Assembly: GCF_000817815.1 (NCBI RefSeq) | Contig: NZ_JPRD01000031.1 | Coordinates: 1 to 64,000, forward strand | Source: Vibrio owensii CAIM 1854 = LMG 25443 | Lineage (GTDB): Bacteria; Pseudomonadota; Gammaproteobacteria; Enterobacterales; Vibrionaceae | DNA length: 64,000 nucleotides | Reading direction: 5' to 3' | Part shown: one piece after another, positions 44,832-53,616 of the stretch | How the letters are laid out: every line of letters starts with the position of its first letter | Numbering within the stretch: the first letter of the stretch is position 1 | Notes under the pieces: generated by a model | Seen by the model: only the letters and a program-made list of their open reading frames with translations | Databases searched by the model: none | Told to the model about the DNA's origin: nothing | Made by a program: the position numbers and the translations under genes

Positions 44832-45689
44832 ATGCAAAAGTTTTTTGGAGCCATTACCGTCCTGATGTGTGTCTTCGGCGGATACATGTGGGCAGGCGGT
44901 AACCTCGGTGCAATTTGGCAGCCAGCCGAGTTTTTGATCATCATCGGTGCGGCAGCAGGCTCACTGATCATCGGTAACCCGCCACAAGTGCTAAAAGAAA
45001 TGCGCCAACAAGTGCGTGCGACCATCTCTGGCCCACGTGAAGAGTACGAGTACTACATGGAGCTGATGGCACTGCTGAACAATTTGCTTGAAACCGCACG
45101 CAGCCGTGGCTTTAAGTTTCTCGATTCTCACATTGAGTCACCAGAGCAGAGCTCGATTTTCCTCGCTTACCCACAAGTCAGTAACGATCACCGCCTTATT
45201 TCTTTCATTACCGACAATTTACGTTTAATGGCAATGGGACAAATGTCGCCTCATGAATTAGAGGGACTGTTAGAACAAGAAATCGAAGCGATTCAAACCG
45301 AGATGCTCCTACCTTCACGCTCTATGCAGCGCACGGCAGAGGCACTTCCAGGGTTCGGTATTCTTGCGGCAGTCGGTGGCATCATCATCACCATGCAAGC
45401 CATTGATGGCTCAATTGCGTTGATTGGTTATCACGTTGCCGCCGCCCTCGTAGGTACATTCATTGGTATTTTCGGTTGTTACTGTTGTTTAGATCCACTC
45501 AGTAACGCCATGGCTCAACGAGTTAGACGAAACATGACGGCTTTCGAATGTGTACGCGCCACTTTGGTTGCTTACGTTGCGAAAAAGCCAACCTTGCTCG
45601 CTATCGACGCTGGCCGTAAACACATTCAGTTAGACATCAAACCAACTTTCAACCAAATGGAGAAGTGGCTAGCTGAACAGGAGGGATAA
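44832..45689 (+). CDS. lafT: LafT: lateral stator protein (MotA)
   Basis: A 285-residue MotA-family stator subunit with four TM helices (first near 5-24, second near 35-50, last two near 170-225). It carries the cytoplasmic loop motif PSRSMQRTAEALPGFGILAA. In V. parahaemolyticus LafT/LafU use protons, in contrast to the sodium-driven polar motor. It overlaps lafU by one base. Confidence 0.94.
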   Translation: MQKFFGAITVLMCVFGGYMWAGGNLGAIWQPAEFLIIIGAAAGSLIIGNPPQVLKEMRQQVRATISGPREEYEYYMELMALLNNLLETARSRGFKFLDSHIESPEQSSIFLAYPQVSNDHRLISFITDNLRLMAMGQMSPHELEGLLEQEIEAIQTEMLLPSRSMQRTAEALPGFGILAAVGGIIITMQAIDGSIALIGYHVAAALVGTFIGIFGCYCCLDPLSNAMAQRVRRNMTAFECVRATLVAYVAKKPTLLAIDAGRKHIQLDIKPTFNQMEKWLAEQEG

Positions 45690-46681
45690 TGCAAAAACAA
45701 GAGCATGTGGTGTTCAAACGCGCGAAAGCACATAACCATGATGAGTTTCATGGTGGCGCGTGGAAGGTCGCGTTTGCCGACTTCATGATCGCGTTGATGG
45801 CGCTGTTTCTTGTCCTTTGGGTCATGCAAGTGGTCGACAAGGAAGAGCGCAAAGCCATTGTGGCGCACCTTCATAGTTCGAGCGTTTTTGATAAAAGCTA
45901 CGGCAACCCTTTCGATACCTCACAAAGTATCTCTCCTATCGACTTGGCACAGGACTCTTCTGTGCCAAGTAAACACAACTCCAACCATGTCGTCAGCTCC
46001 TTCTTTCAAGGGGACGGCGATGGCCCAGAGATAGACTCACTTATCCCGGGCAATTTCGACACCCAAGAGCAACTTGCTCTATTGGCGAAAGTGATTGATG
46101 AAGTCGTCGGACAAATCAGCGCGCAAGGTAACGTTAATGTCACCATTACACCGCAAGGTCTGCGCATTGTTTTGCAAGATGACTACAAGCAACACATGTT
46201 CAGCCGTGGCGGCGCTGAGTTGACTCCTTTCTTTGAAGACTTATTACTTGCGCTTGCTCCCGTGTTTGAACGCATCAGCAATCCATTGATCATCAGTGGC
46301 CATACTGACTCGACACCGTTCAAGAAGCGTTTTGGTCGACAATCAAACTGGGCGTTGTCTGCCTCTCGTGCTGATGTGGCAAGAAATACCTTGGTGGAAG
46401 GTGGCATGCCAGATGATCGCGTTATGCAAGTGACGGGAATGTCAGATCGCGCGCTACTGAACCCGGAAGAGCCCGACTCTAGCGAAAACCGTCGAATCGA
46501 GTTGTTTATTCTGACTACGCCAGCGGCACAAGTTTTGGAAACCTTCTTTGGCAATCAAGAAGGCAGTGAGTTACAGAAAGTCAAGCAACAAGCGGAATTT
46601 AATCAGCCCGTCATTAGGCAAGAAGTGATTCGTTACTCGGTCGAACCGAGCGACCCAAAAGCTCAGATTCAAGACCTCTAA
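45689..46681 (+). CDS. lafU: LafU: lateral stator protein (MotB)
   Basis: A 330-residue MotB-family stator subunit. Its single TM helix carries the ion-carrying Asp (WKVAFADFMIALMALFLVLW). The C-terminal OmpA-like domain binds peptidoglycan (LIISGHTDSTPFKK … LSASRADVARNTLVEGGMP, NRRIELFI). Last gene of the operon; a terminator follows. Confidence 0.94.
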   Translation: MQKQEHVVFKRAKAHNHDEFHGGAWKVAFADFMIALMALFLVLWVMQVVDKEERKAIVAHLHSSSVFDKSYGNPFDTSQSISPIDLAQDSSVPSKHNSNHVVSSFFQGDGDGPEIDSLIPGNFDTQEQLALLAKVIDEVVGQISAQGNVNVTITPQGLRIVLQDDYKQHMFSRGGAELTPFFEDLLLALAPVFERISNPLIISGHTDSTPFKKRFGRQSNWALSASRADVARNTLVEGGMPDDRVMQVTGMSDRALLNPEEPDSSENRRIELFILTTPAAQVLETFFGNQEGSELQKVKQQAEFNQPVIRQEVIRYSVEPSDPKAQIQDL

Positions 46682-46687
46682 CCCCCT

Positions 46688-46727
46688 AAAAGGTCACCAG
46701 TTTCTACCCTCTGCGTGACCTTTTATT
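46688..46727 (+). terminator. Terminator of the lafB-lafU operon
   Basis: AAAAGGTCAC at 46688-46697 pairs with GTGACCTTTT at 46715-46724 just after lafU. Confidence 0.85.
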
Positions 46728-46769
46728 CCCAACGATAATATTGCTGAAATTTGTTTAGTTGAGTTCGAT

Positions 46770-47057
46770 ATGCCCGTACCCGCGCCCAATAAATCAAAAA
46801 ATGACTCGCTTAAAAAAGCCTTTCTCTGGCTGATCATTTTCGACTACCTATTGCTGGCGTTTTTTCTCACTCAGTTATCAAGCCTCAATCTCAACAGCGG
46901 CACCATGATTAGCTTGTTGCTCGTGCTCTATAACATCTTGCTGGTCTCTTTTTGCTACCAACGCACCAGCAACCACGATTCTTACATCATCTATCCAGTG
47001 CTTTCAGCAACACTATTAGCGTTCGTCTGCTTTCTGTATTTTTTCTTTCTGGTGTGA
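46770..47057 (+). CDS. Small three-helix membrane protein
   Basis: A 95-residue protein with a short Lys-rich N-terminus and three hydrophobic helices (LWLIIFDYLLLAFFLT; MISLLLVLYNILLVSF; YPVLSATLLAFVCFLYFFFL). No family recognised. Convergent with the next small membrane protein, 10 bp between stops. Confidence 0.65.
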   Translation: MPVPAPNKSKNDSLKKAFLWLIIFDYLLLAFFLTQLSSLNLNSGTMISLLLVLYNILLVSFCYQRTSNHDSYIIYPVLSATLLAFVCFLYFFFLV

Positions 47058-47067
47058 TTGTTACGCG

Positions 47068-47346
47068 TTATTCGGTACCGACGTCTCGGGCAAAAATGAC
47101 ACCAAACAACACATGACAAATCAGCAAGGGAAACAGCGCCTCAGAAAATGTCAGCCATGTCTTCCAAGAACAGAAAATGATGATCGGGTGTGCAATCAAA
47201 AGCACGTACCACAAGACCTTACTCAAGTAGACAAGAAAACGGTTATCAGCATGTTTCTTTTGAAAGTTTAAAGAGCCAAATGTCCAACATAACATCGTCC
47301 ATCCCATCATGGCTCCAACGAGAATCGTAATAGTAGTGTTGACCAT
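47068..47346 (-). CDS. Small membrane protein
   Basis: A protein of about 92 residues with three hydrophobic segments (TITILVGAMMGWTMLCW; VLWYVLLIAHPIIIFC; FPLLICHVLFGVIFA). ATG at 47346 was chosen over an adjacent TTG. No family recognised. Confidence 0.6.
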   Translation of the reverse strand: MVNTTITILVGAMMGWTMLCWTFGSLNFQKKHADNRFLVYLSKVLWYVLLIAHPIIIFCSWKTWLTFSEALFPLLICHVLFGVIFARDVGTE

Positions 47347-47558
47347 CAAATACTTGGTAAACGCCCACCCTGTTTCTAACTCATCCGTTCGACTACATTC
47401 CTATTCTTTTAAGAACAAGCTTGTATCACCGAAGCTTAGTTCTATACGGTGTGGTTTCGATATCTCCCTCTGATAACCATATGAAAGAAATGGAAAAAGG
47501 AAGCAATAATGGCTTCCTTTGATATTGATAGTTGGGCTTTGAAGTGTTCTGTATCGGA

Positions 47559-47666
47559 CTAGCGAATCATCAGATAAAATATCACACCTGCCGTGAACCC
47601 TAATATGGCCAAAAATGTTGAGCTCGGTTTGCTGTGCTTCTCTTTCGATACCATTTGTTTGGCCAT
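47559..47666 (-). CDS. Single-TM miniprotein, 35 residues
   Basis: A short frame, MAKQMVSKEKHSKPSSTFLA followed by ILGFTAGVIFYLMIR. A basic head precedes one hydrophobic helix, the usual shape of inner-membrane miniproteins. GGAGTCAAC puts a strong Shine-Dalgarno sequence just before the ATG. It stands alone in a gap that would otherwise be unexplained. Function unknown. Confidence 0.6.
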   Translation of the reverse strand: MAKQMVSKEKHSKPSSTFLAILGFTAGVIFYLMIR

Positions 47667-47712
47667 GTTGACTCCTTGTCTTTGGCGTTCCTTTTCGTTT
47701 CTGGGCTAATGT

Positions 47713-48088
47713 CTAAGCCAGTACGTGCTCGCTGATCATCTTGTTGAACGACACCAGATCAAAAGAGCCTCTGATCTCAAAGCGCACTCGCCCCTTCACT
47801 GAGGAACAATTCAATCTCACAGTCCAGATCTAGCGTGCCTGAGGTTTCAATCGAGAATGCATTAATCTTGCTGTATGGCAGAGAAGTGTAGTCCACTTTT
47901 GACCCTGTAATCCCTTGCACATTGGCTGCGATAACGCGCTTATTGGTGAACACCACTTGGTCACGCACAGTTTTGAAGCCAGCGAAAATGCTCTCTCCGT
48001 CAATTAAGAATTTGTGGAAATCGTCGCGCACCTTTGAGATTTCAATTGGCTTAAGTTTGAATATCGATGAGTTTTCGAAATCGATCAT
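47713..48088 (-). pseudogene. Bacterial PH-domain protein with +1 frameshift near the C-terminus
   Basis: The first 103 residues (MIDFENSSIFKLKPIEISKV … YTSLPYSKINAFSIETSGTL) match small bPH-domain proteins. The frame then ends early at 47777. Dropping one C from CCCC at 47791-47794 (plus strand) restores SEGRVRFEIRGSFDLVSFNK and MISEHVLA, the usual family ending, with a stop at 47713. The 376-bp span equals 125 codons plus one base. True mutation or sequencing error cannot be separated here. Confidence 0.8.
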
Positions 48089-48219
48089 GGCGTTACCTTA
48101 GAATATAAATAAAATCACTCATCAATTAATAGCAAAGTCTCTACCACGAGCCTATTGATTTTGGTGACTTTTCTAACTCCATCTCGTTTTTGGTCATCAC
48201 ACCATGGTTATTTCCATCC

Positions 48220-48423
48220 TTATCGCCATTGTTGCGTGTCTTTCAAATCATGCCAATCTAGCTCGCGCTCTCGCTTGGTCATAACCGCTTCAATCACGCA
48301 TCTCACGACGTTGCCTTCTTCATCAAACTCCATTTCTGAAATGATGAAGTGCTTCTCTTTGTTTACAGGCTCGGTCGCAGTCCATTTGCTGCGAAGTAAC
48401 TTTTTAGGGTGAACTCGATTCAT
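48220..48423 (-). CDS. TIGR02450-type Trp-rich small protein, last four residues lost
   Basis: A 67-residue protein (MNRVHPKKLLRSKWTATEPV … ELDWHDLKDTQQWR) of a conserved gammaproteobacterial family. The family ends QQWRQGWK; here the Gln codon after WR is TAA, and GWK plus a second TAA (48208-48210) follow in frame. This looks like a CAA-to-TAA change. ATG at 48423 is the family start; a 20-codon extension upstream is unlikely. Confidence 0.75.
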   Translation of the reverse strand: MNRVHPKKLLRSKWTATEPVNKEKHFIISEMEFDEEGNVVRCVIEAVMTKRERELDWHDLKDTQQWR

Positions 48424-48607
48424 AACGATCTGCCATTCATAAGAAAAAGTTTGCTTTTCATACGTATAAATTAGCAAATGCAATCACATTCAATGTCGCT
48501 ATTTTTTTCTTCAATATCGTGTTTTTTTCTTATTGGTTTGATCTCTTTTTCTGATACTTCCTGTTACTTTGAGTGTTCAAACAAACACAACACATCAAAC
48601 AACGACA

Positions 48608-49372
48608 ATGAAAAAAACAACACTTTTACTTGCTTCCGTAGCAATGACGCTTTCCAGTGTCGCCCAAGCCGATAAGCTGGAAGATATCCAAAAATCAGGC
48701 ACGTTACGTGTAGGAACCACGGGCGATTACAAACCGTTTTCTTACTATGATGGCAAGACCTACTCTGGTTACGATATTGATGTCGCGAAGCACGTCGCGA
48801 AACAGCTCGGCGTAGAGCTAGAAATCGTTCGCACGAGTTGGAAAGATCTTCTGACTGATCTGAACCAAGATAAGTACGACATCGTCATGGGCGGTATTAC
48901 CCGCAAAATGCAACGCCAACTGAATGCAGAACAAACCCAAGGTTACATGACGTTTGGTAAATGCTTCTTGGTCGCTAAAGGGAAAGCCGAGCAATACAAC
49001 ACAATAGACAAAGTAAACCAAGCCTCAGTACGTGTAGGCGTGAATATTGGCGGTACAAACGAAGCCTTCGCCGATGCTAATTTACAAAAGGCCAGCTTTA
49101 CTCGTTTCGAAAATAACTTAGACGTACCGAAAGCTGTCGCAACAGGTAAAGTCGACGTGATGGTAACCGAAACGCCTGAAGGCCTGTTCTATCAAGTCAC
49201 GGACGAGCGTTTGGAAGCAGCTCGCTGTGAAGACCCGTTCACCAAAGGTCAGTTTGGTTACCTTATCCCGAAAGGCGAACAGCGTTTGTTGAACACAGTG
49301 AACTTCATCATGGATGAAATGAAACTAAAAGGCATCGACGAGCAGTTTATGCACCATAACTCGCTCAAATAA
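48608..49372 (+). CDS. Periplasmic cyclohexadienyl-dehydratase-like (PheC-type) protein
   Basis: A 254-residue exported protein of the SBP_bac_3 fold with a signal peptide ending SVAQA. GTLRVGTTGDYKPFSYYDGK, TSWKDLLTDLNQDKYDIVMG and VNIGGTNEAFADANLQKA resemble PheC of Pseudomonas, a periplasmic binding-protein fold that dehydrates prephenate/arogenate. It could instead be a plain amino-acid binding protein, but no ABC transporter genes adjoin it. ATG at 48608 was chosen over an upstream start because the signal peptide begins there. Confidence 0.78.
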   Translation: MKKTTLLLASVAMTLSSVAQADKLEDIQKSGTLRVGTTGDYKPFSYYDGKTYSGYDIDVAKHVAKQLGVELEIVRTSWKDLLTDLNQDKYDIVMGGITRKMQRQLNAEQTQGYMTFGKCFLVAKGKAEQYNTIDKVNQASVRVGVNIGGTNEAFADANLQKASFTRFENNLDVPKAVATGKVDVMVTETPEGLFYQVTDERLEAARCEDPFTKGQFGYLIPKGEQRLLNTVNFIMDEMKLKGIDEQFMHHNSLK

Positions 49373-49386
49373 TTCACAGCCCATAT

Positions 49387-49417
49387 CAAAAACCGTTCAA
49401 TTTTGAGCGGTTTTTGT
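49387..49417 (+). terminator. Terminator after the PheC-like gene
   Basis: AAAACCGTTCAA pairs with TTGAGCGGTTTTT (one G-T pair), followed by T's. Confidence 0.85.
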
Positions 49418-49521
49418 TGCTTCTTAAGATGCTTCACGCCATATTGTAATGCTGCGCTAATTTTACCGCACTAACCATCCTGCTGATGGTTCTAATATCA
49501 ACCATGATTAATAGGTAAAAT

Positions 49522-50319
49522 ATGAAATTCTCAAGCACGCTTCCTCAAACTCATGAACAGCTTCTAAGTAAAATTCTTGCGGTATTTACTGCTGACCCAC
49601 GTATTCTTGGTATTGGTGCAAGTGGCTCTTATGCCTCTGACTCCATGGACAAATACAGTGATTTGGATTTGGTTATCGCCATCAATCCTGAAGATTTTGA
49701 TTCGGTAATGGCAGAGCGCTTTACGCTTATCGACCAAGTAGAAGGTCAAGTCGCAGCTTTCACTGGCGAACACGTGGGAGAGCCAAGATTGGTGATCGCA
49801 ATCTACGCGCCAGATGCCATTCATGTCGATTTCAAATTTGTCTCTTTGCCCGATGCTGCGACTCGTGTTGATGACACCAAAGTGCTTTGGGAACGCGACG
49901 GACAGCTATCGCAAGTCTTCGAGACTGCAAAGCCTCACTACCCTCAACCGGATCCACAATGGATTGAAGACCGCTTTTGGATTTGGGTTCATTACGGCGC
50001 AACTAAGATTGCTCGTGGGGAATACTTTGAAGCCTCGGAATTTTTGTCGTTCCTGCGCTCTGTTGCGATATCGCCATTAGCCCTGAAGCAACAAGGATTG
50101 ACTCCTTCTGGCGTCAGAAAGATTGAATCACGCATGCCTGCGTTTGCGGCGCAGCTAAAACAAACCGTCGCCATGCCGGAGCGAGAAGCGCTGATTCCTG
50201 CATTTGAAAAGATCGTAGAGCTTTATTTGTCGCTGCGAGAGAACGAGCAAGTCAGTATTAAACCGGAAGCTCAGCAGCTTTGTATGGATTACTTCCAGCA
50301 AGAGCTGAAAAGCGAGTAG
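49522..50319 (+). CDS. Nucleotidyltransferase (aminoglycoside adenylyltransferase-like)
   Basis: A 265-residue protein with the polymerase-beta-type NTase motif: GIGASGSYASDSMDKYSDLD, which supplies GS and the D-x-D metal pair, and a third Asp in HVDFKFVS. The C-terminal half is helical (WIWVHYGATKIARGEYFEAS). It resembles lincosamide/aminoglycoside-modifying or DNA polymerase beta domain proteins, but drug modification is not shown; a chromosomal housekeeping role is as likely. A terminator follows. Confidence 0.8.
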   Translation: MKFSSTLPQTHEQLLSKILAVFTADPRILGIGASGSYASDSMDKYSDLDLVIAINPEDFDSVMAERFTLIDQVEGQVAAFTGEHVGEPRLVIAIYAPDAIHVDFKFVSLPDAATRVDDTKVLWERDGQLSQVFETAKPHYPQPDPQWIEDRFWIWVHYGATKIARGEYFEASEFLSFLRSVAISPLALKQQGLTPSGVRKIESRMPAFAAQLKQTVAMPEREALIPAFEKIVELYLSLRENEQVSIKPEAQQLCMDYFQQELKSE

Positions 50320-50374
50320 AGCTGGCACAGCGTAGAAATAACGACACGCAAAAACAACGATAGATAGAAACAAC

Positions 50375-50402
50375 AAAGGGGATATCACTATCCCCTTTTT
50401 CA
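50375..50402 (+). terminator. Terminator after the nucleotidyltransferase
   Basis: AAAGGGGATA pairs with TATCCCCTTTTT around a short loop. Confidence 0.88.
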
Positions 50403-50425
50403 TCGGTTTGATTCGCTGAGAGTGA

Positions 50426-50849
50426 TTACATCACGCACTCTTTTGCTGCTTGTGCTTTCTCAATGCCTTCTTCAATCAGGAGATTTGGTTTCTTCGCTGC
50501 CGATAGATGACATCACTTTATCCATCACCTTATCCACTGTCGATTCAGAAGACGCTTCCACCAAACAAGCGTAAGCATTGGCAATGTGTTCTTTCGCTTC
50601 AATAAGTGCTTCAGGGTCACTGAAATCCACATTCATTGCTTCTTCAACCGATGCCGCAAGTTCTTCTGCAGATTCCGCAGCATCACCAAATTGGTCCAGG
50701 TTAAACGCTTCTTCTACTGAATCCATCTGCTCTTGAACCGTATCAATCGCTTTGTTTGCGGCTTCTTGTGCTTGGTCAATGGCTTTGCTTGCGTCATCAC
50801 AGCCGACAAGTGCCATTGCTAAAACCATTGTTGAGATTGTCTTTTTCAT
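50426..50849 (-). pseudogene. Lipoprotein with +1 frameshift near the C-terminus
   Basis: A lipoprotein (MKKTISTMVLAMALVGCDDA; lipobox LVGC) with acidic helical heptads (AQEAANKAIDTVQEQMDSVE). The frame now stops at 50472 after SSIGSEETKSPD. Removing one A (plus-strand TTT at 50489-50491) gives GSEEPNLLIEEGIEKAQAAK then ECVM and a stop at 50426, a continuation with the same helical, Cys-containing character. The span is 141 codons plus one base. ATG at 50849 is set by the signal peptide. Function unknown. Confidence 0.65.
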
Positions 50850-50960
50850 ATTTGTTCTTCTAACAAGTAAATCGCTAATCATCACAATACGTGATTAGCC
50901 GGTAGATTTTAATTCAAGAGTTGTAAGAAGAGGAAACAGAAACGTTTGAAAGCCCCAAAA

Positions 50961-50990
50961 ACAAAGCCGCTACGAATGAGCGGCTTTTGT
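50961..50990 (-). terminator. Terminator of the 51.0-kb gene
   Basis: AAAGCCGCT and AGCGGCTTT arms around ACGAATG, downstream of the minus-strand hypothetical gene. Confidence 0.75.
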
Positions 50991-51036
50991 ATTTGCTTTA
51001 GTGTTTACTCAGGTGTTTAAGTAAACATTAAAGCTG

Positions 51037-51489
51037 TCAGGCAATTCTTCCGTGGCTGATTGCCATCATTTCATCGTAGGTACGTTGTAATGCATCAAAC
51101 GTCCATTCGAAGTAGACGCGACGTTCCATCAGCGGAGCAATTTGGTCTGCATCAAATGATTCGATCGTCAGATCAGAATACTCGACTTGCAGGCTGTTGC
51201 CGTCCGTACCCCAATCTTCGTACTCACGATTACCAATGAGATCGTAAAGGTTATTACTTAAGAAGCTGTATACCACTAAGAATGATTTTACTGCGTCTTC
51301 CGAAAAGTTAAGCATGCTCGCGACTTGCGCGACGTCATACGACTTTTCTTTATCACCTTGGTCAATATCAAGCCTCACCAATTGAGTTTCCCACGCTGCC
51401 AATTCACCGTAGGAATCCAAGACGTATTGGTTCAGTGCTTCGAACACATGAAAAAAGTCCTGGATCATTGAGATGTATTTATCAGACAT
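51037..51489 (-). CDS. Hypothetical 150-residue protein
   Basis: A soluble acidic protein (MSDKYISMIQDFFHVFEALN … FDALQRTYDEMMAISHGRIA). A segment around 55-75 (YDVAQVASMLNFSEDAVKSF) resembles a helix-turn-helix, so a DNA-binding or adaptor role is conceivable. ATG at 51489 has AAGGGA upstream; a frame 19 codons longer lacks a site. No family recognised. Confidence 0.6.
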   Translation of the reverse strand: MSDKYISMIQDFFHVFEALNQYVLDSYGELAAWETQLVRLDIDQGDKEKSYDVAQVASMLNFSEDAVKSFLVVYSFLSNNLYDLIGNREYEDWGTDGNSLQVEYSDLTIESFDADQIAPLMERRVYFEWTFDALQRTYDEMMAISHGRIA

Positions 51490-51629
51490 AACGTCCCTTA
51501 TTGTATTTGGTGAACGGACGATCTTCGCCGCCGTGTTATTGCTCACCCTAGCCAGTGGTTGTTAAAAGTTAGACTACAAGTTGCAACACCGCATACTGTA
51601 CTTGTAATTTTGTTGTCATTTTTGAGTGA

Positions 51630-51875
51630 TCAGTCAATTAATAGCGTTGGCTCGTCGATGCCCATGTAGTCACACAGTTCACGTTTAATTCGGTGAAAGT
51701 CTTGTACCGAGACAAAGCAATCGGCGTATTCTGTTTTACCATCAATGCCGATATAAACATGAGCAAAAGACTCGACCGTCGACGTAATTTTGATGGAATC
51801 ATGGCTGAGTTCGAACGTAACAACTTGGTCCATATTCAGGTAACGACCAGATTCGATTTTTAGTGCTTTCGCCAT
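51630..51875 (-). CDS. Hypothetical 81-residue protein
   Basis: A small soluble protein with a beta-rich body (GRYLNMDQVVTFELSHDSIK … EYADCFVSVQDFHRIKREL). It precedes the 150-residue protein by about 140 bp on the same strand. No family recognised. Confidence 0.6.
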   Translation of the reverse strand: MAKALKIESGRYLNMDQVVTFELSHDSIKITSTVESFAHVYIGIDGKTEYADCFVSVQDFHRIKRELCDYMGIDEPTLLID

Positions 51876-52177
51876 AATGGGGTCCTAAGGTAACAGTGCA
51901 GATCTGGAAATAGGCAGCATCCCGATGCTCAAATAGAAAGGCTTGCTAATTTGAGGGTGATTCTGCCCCATAATTGAAGTGAGCCTATCACAAGCCCCTG
52001 CCTTCAAAATTAGAGTTTGACCGCACTTTCCTTTGGTTTTACTTACAGATGAAACAGTTACTCAAAATCTGACCGCAAATTCACACACAAAAGAAAAACG
52101 GAGCGTATTTCACAGTTTCACGCAACAAAAAGGCCACTGTGATAGCGGCCTTGGTGAGTCATTAATTGGCGTGAGCT
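51876..52177. other. Intergenic region with one terminator
   Basis: About 300 bp without a credible gene. It holds the promoter of the 81-residue gene and, at 52128-52154, a minus-strand hairpin (AAGGCC/GGCCTT arms followed by T's) that ends the methyltransferase gene. Confidence 0.6.
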
Positions 52178-52891
52178 TCACGCATTTATCTGATATATCG
52201 CGAAATAGGTATCGGCTTGAATAACGTGTTTTTGGCTAAGCTGCTTCAAAGCCTCAACCGCGTTTGCGAATGGGTCGTCTCCTGCGAATGCCTCAACCAA
52301 CTTGTTGTAACGCTTTGAAGAAGAAAACAGCACATGCGCCAGCTCTTCAGCGCTGACTTCTAGCTCTACGGTCTCTTTGTAAACCTTCATCGCTTGGAAA
52401 GCGTCACAATCACTGAAGTTGATAGCGTGGTCATAGTTGGACTCCGTCAGCTCCATCTCTATGCCCAATAGTTTGAGGGGCTTTTCGAGCAACACTTCAA
52501 AATCGTACACCACAACGTGCGCTGCAGATTGACAGACGCGTTGAAGTTCAGTCACCAAAGCCGCAGACTTTGCGTAAGAAAGTGAGCCTGCAAACGTCAC
52601 TACATCCACACTGTTGTCTGGTAATGGCACATGCTCACCATCGCCGACATGATACTCGATACCTGCTGATAGTTTGGTTTGCTCAATCATTGACGTGCTC
52701 GGATCCACACCATGCAGTTGCTGACAGTATTTAGCCAATGCCAGTGTTGATACGCCCGTACCGCAGCCAATATCTAATCCCAATTGGAACTGGGGTAACG
52801 CATCTAAGTTAGCTTGTAGGATGACTTGATGCAGCGGCGGACGATAAGCCGCGTAATGCTTAGAGATGGCTTGGTTGTATTCTTCGCTCAC
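52178..52891 (-). CDS. Class I SAM-dependent methyltransferase
   Basis: A 237-residue methyltransferase. Motif I is LGLDIGCGTGVSTLALAKYC, motif II VDPSTSMIEQ, and motifs post-I to IV include HVPLPDNSVDVVTFAGSLSY. The N-terminal YAAYRPPLH is like small-molecule methyltransferases of the UbiE/BioC type. Substrate unknown. Confidence 0.85.
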   Translation of the reverse strand: MSEEYNQAISKHYAAYRPPLHQVILQANLDALPQFQLGLDIGCGTGVSTLALAKYCQQLHGVDPSTSMIEQTKLSAGIEYHVGDGEHVPLPDNSVDVVTFAGSLSYAKSAALVTELQRVCQSAAHVVVYDFEVLLEKPLKLLGIEMELTESNYDHAINFSDCDAFQAMKVYKETVELEVSAEELAHVLFSSSKRYNKLVEAFAGDDPFANAVEALKQLSQKHVIQADTYFAIYQINA

Positions 52892-52960
52892 TGATGTTCT
52901 CCCAAAATCTGCCGATGTTATTTAACCGTATCCGTATAGTGTCGGATATTACTGCCACTC

Positions 52961-52991
52961 AAAAGCAAAAAGCCACTCATTTGAGTGGCTC
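52961..52991 (-). terminator. Terminator of the GFA-family gene
   Basis: On the minus strand AGCCACTC and GAGTGGCT arms are followed by TTTTTGCTTTT. Confidence 0.88.
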
Positions 52992-53047
52992 TATCTCACA
53001 ACTTTAAGTGCTTTCTGATTGGGTACGATGCTCAGTCTCAAACCGGC

Positions 53048-53449
53048 TTATAGCTTGGGTTCGGCTTCGAATTGCTTGAGGTCATCAGTAATGTCATTCC
53101 AAGGCGCTTTGGATGCGACAAAAATATGGAAGCTTGGCTTATGGGAAGGCACATCATCAAGAATACCCAAGCGCACATTGACGATACCGTTGTTCTTTTT
53201 CGAATAAAGGCTAGAGCCGCAATGACGGCAGAATGAGAGTTCGGTATTGGCGCTCTTCTGATAGGTTTGGATGTGTTCCGCGCCCTCAATCACAATCAGT
53301 TTATCCAGTGCAACGCCACCTGCTGAGGAGTAATCGGATCCGGTAAATTTACGGCATTCAGAGCAATGACAATTGCCCATGTATTTGAATTCATCCGCGA
53401 CTTCGAGTTTCACCTTGCCACACAGACATGAGCCTTTGAGTACTTCCAT
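53048..53449 (-). CDS. GFA-family zinc protein
   Basis: A 133-residue protein of the glutathione-dependent formaldehyde-activating (GFA) fold. Zinc-binding cysteines are seen in GSCLCGKV, NCHCSECRKFTG and FCRHCGSSLY. Most GFA proteins of this size have no proven formaldehyde role. Single gene. Confidence 0.88.
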   Translation of the reverse strand: MEVLKGSCLCGKVKLEVADEFKYMGNCHCSECRKFTGSDYSSAGGVALDKLIVIEGAEHIQTYQKSANTELSFCRHCGSSLYSKKNNGIVNVRLGILDDVPSHKPSFHIFVASKAPWNDITDDLKQFEAEPKL

Positions 53450-53616
53450 TGTTAAGTCCTTCTCTTTATTGGAATGTCAGTTACCGAATCACCATGCCAG
53501 TCCAACACGACGAAATAAAGACAAGTAAATCAGGTTTGCAAAAATGGAACGAAGAAAACCACCGCACTCTTCCATAAGCGCAGTGGAAAACAACTAGGAC
53601 AAGTCGTTGCTTTTTT

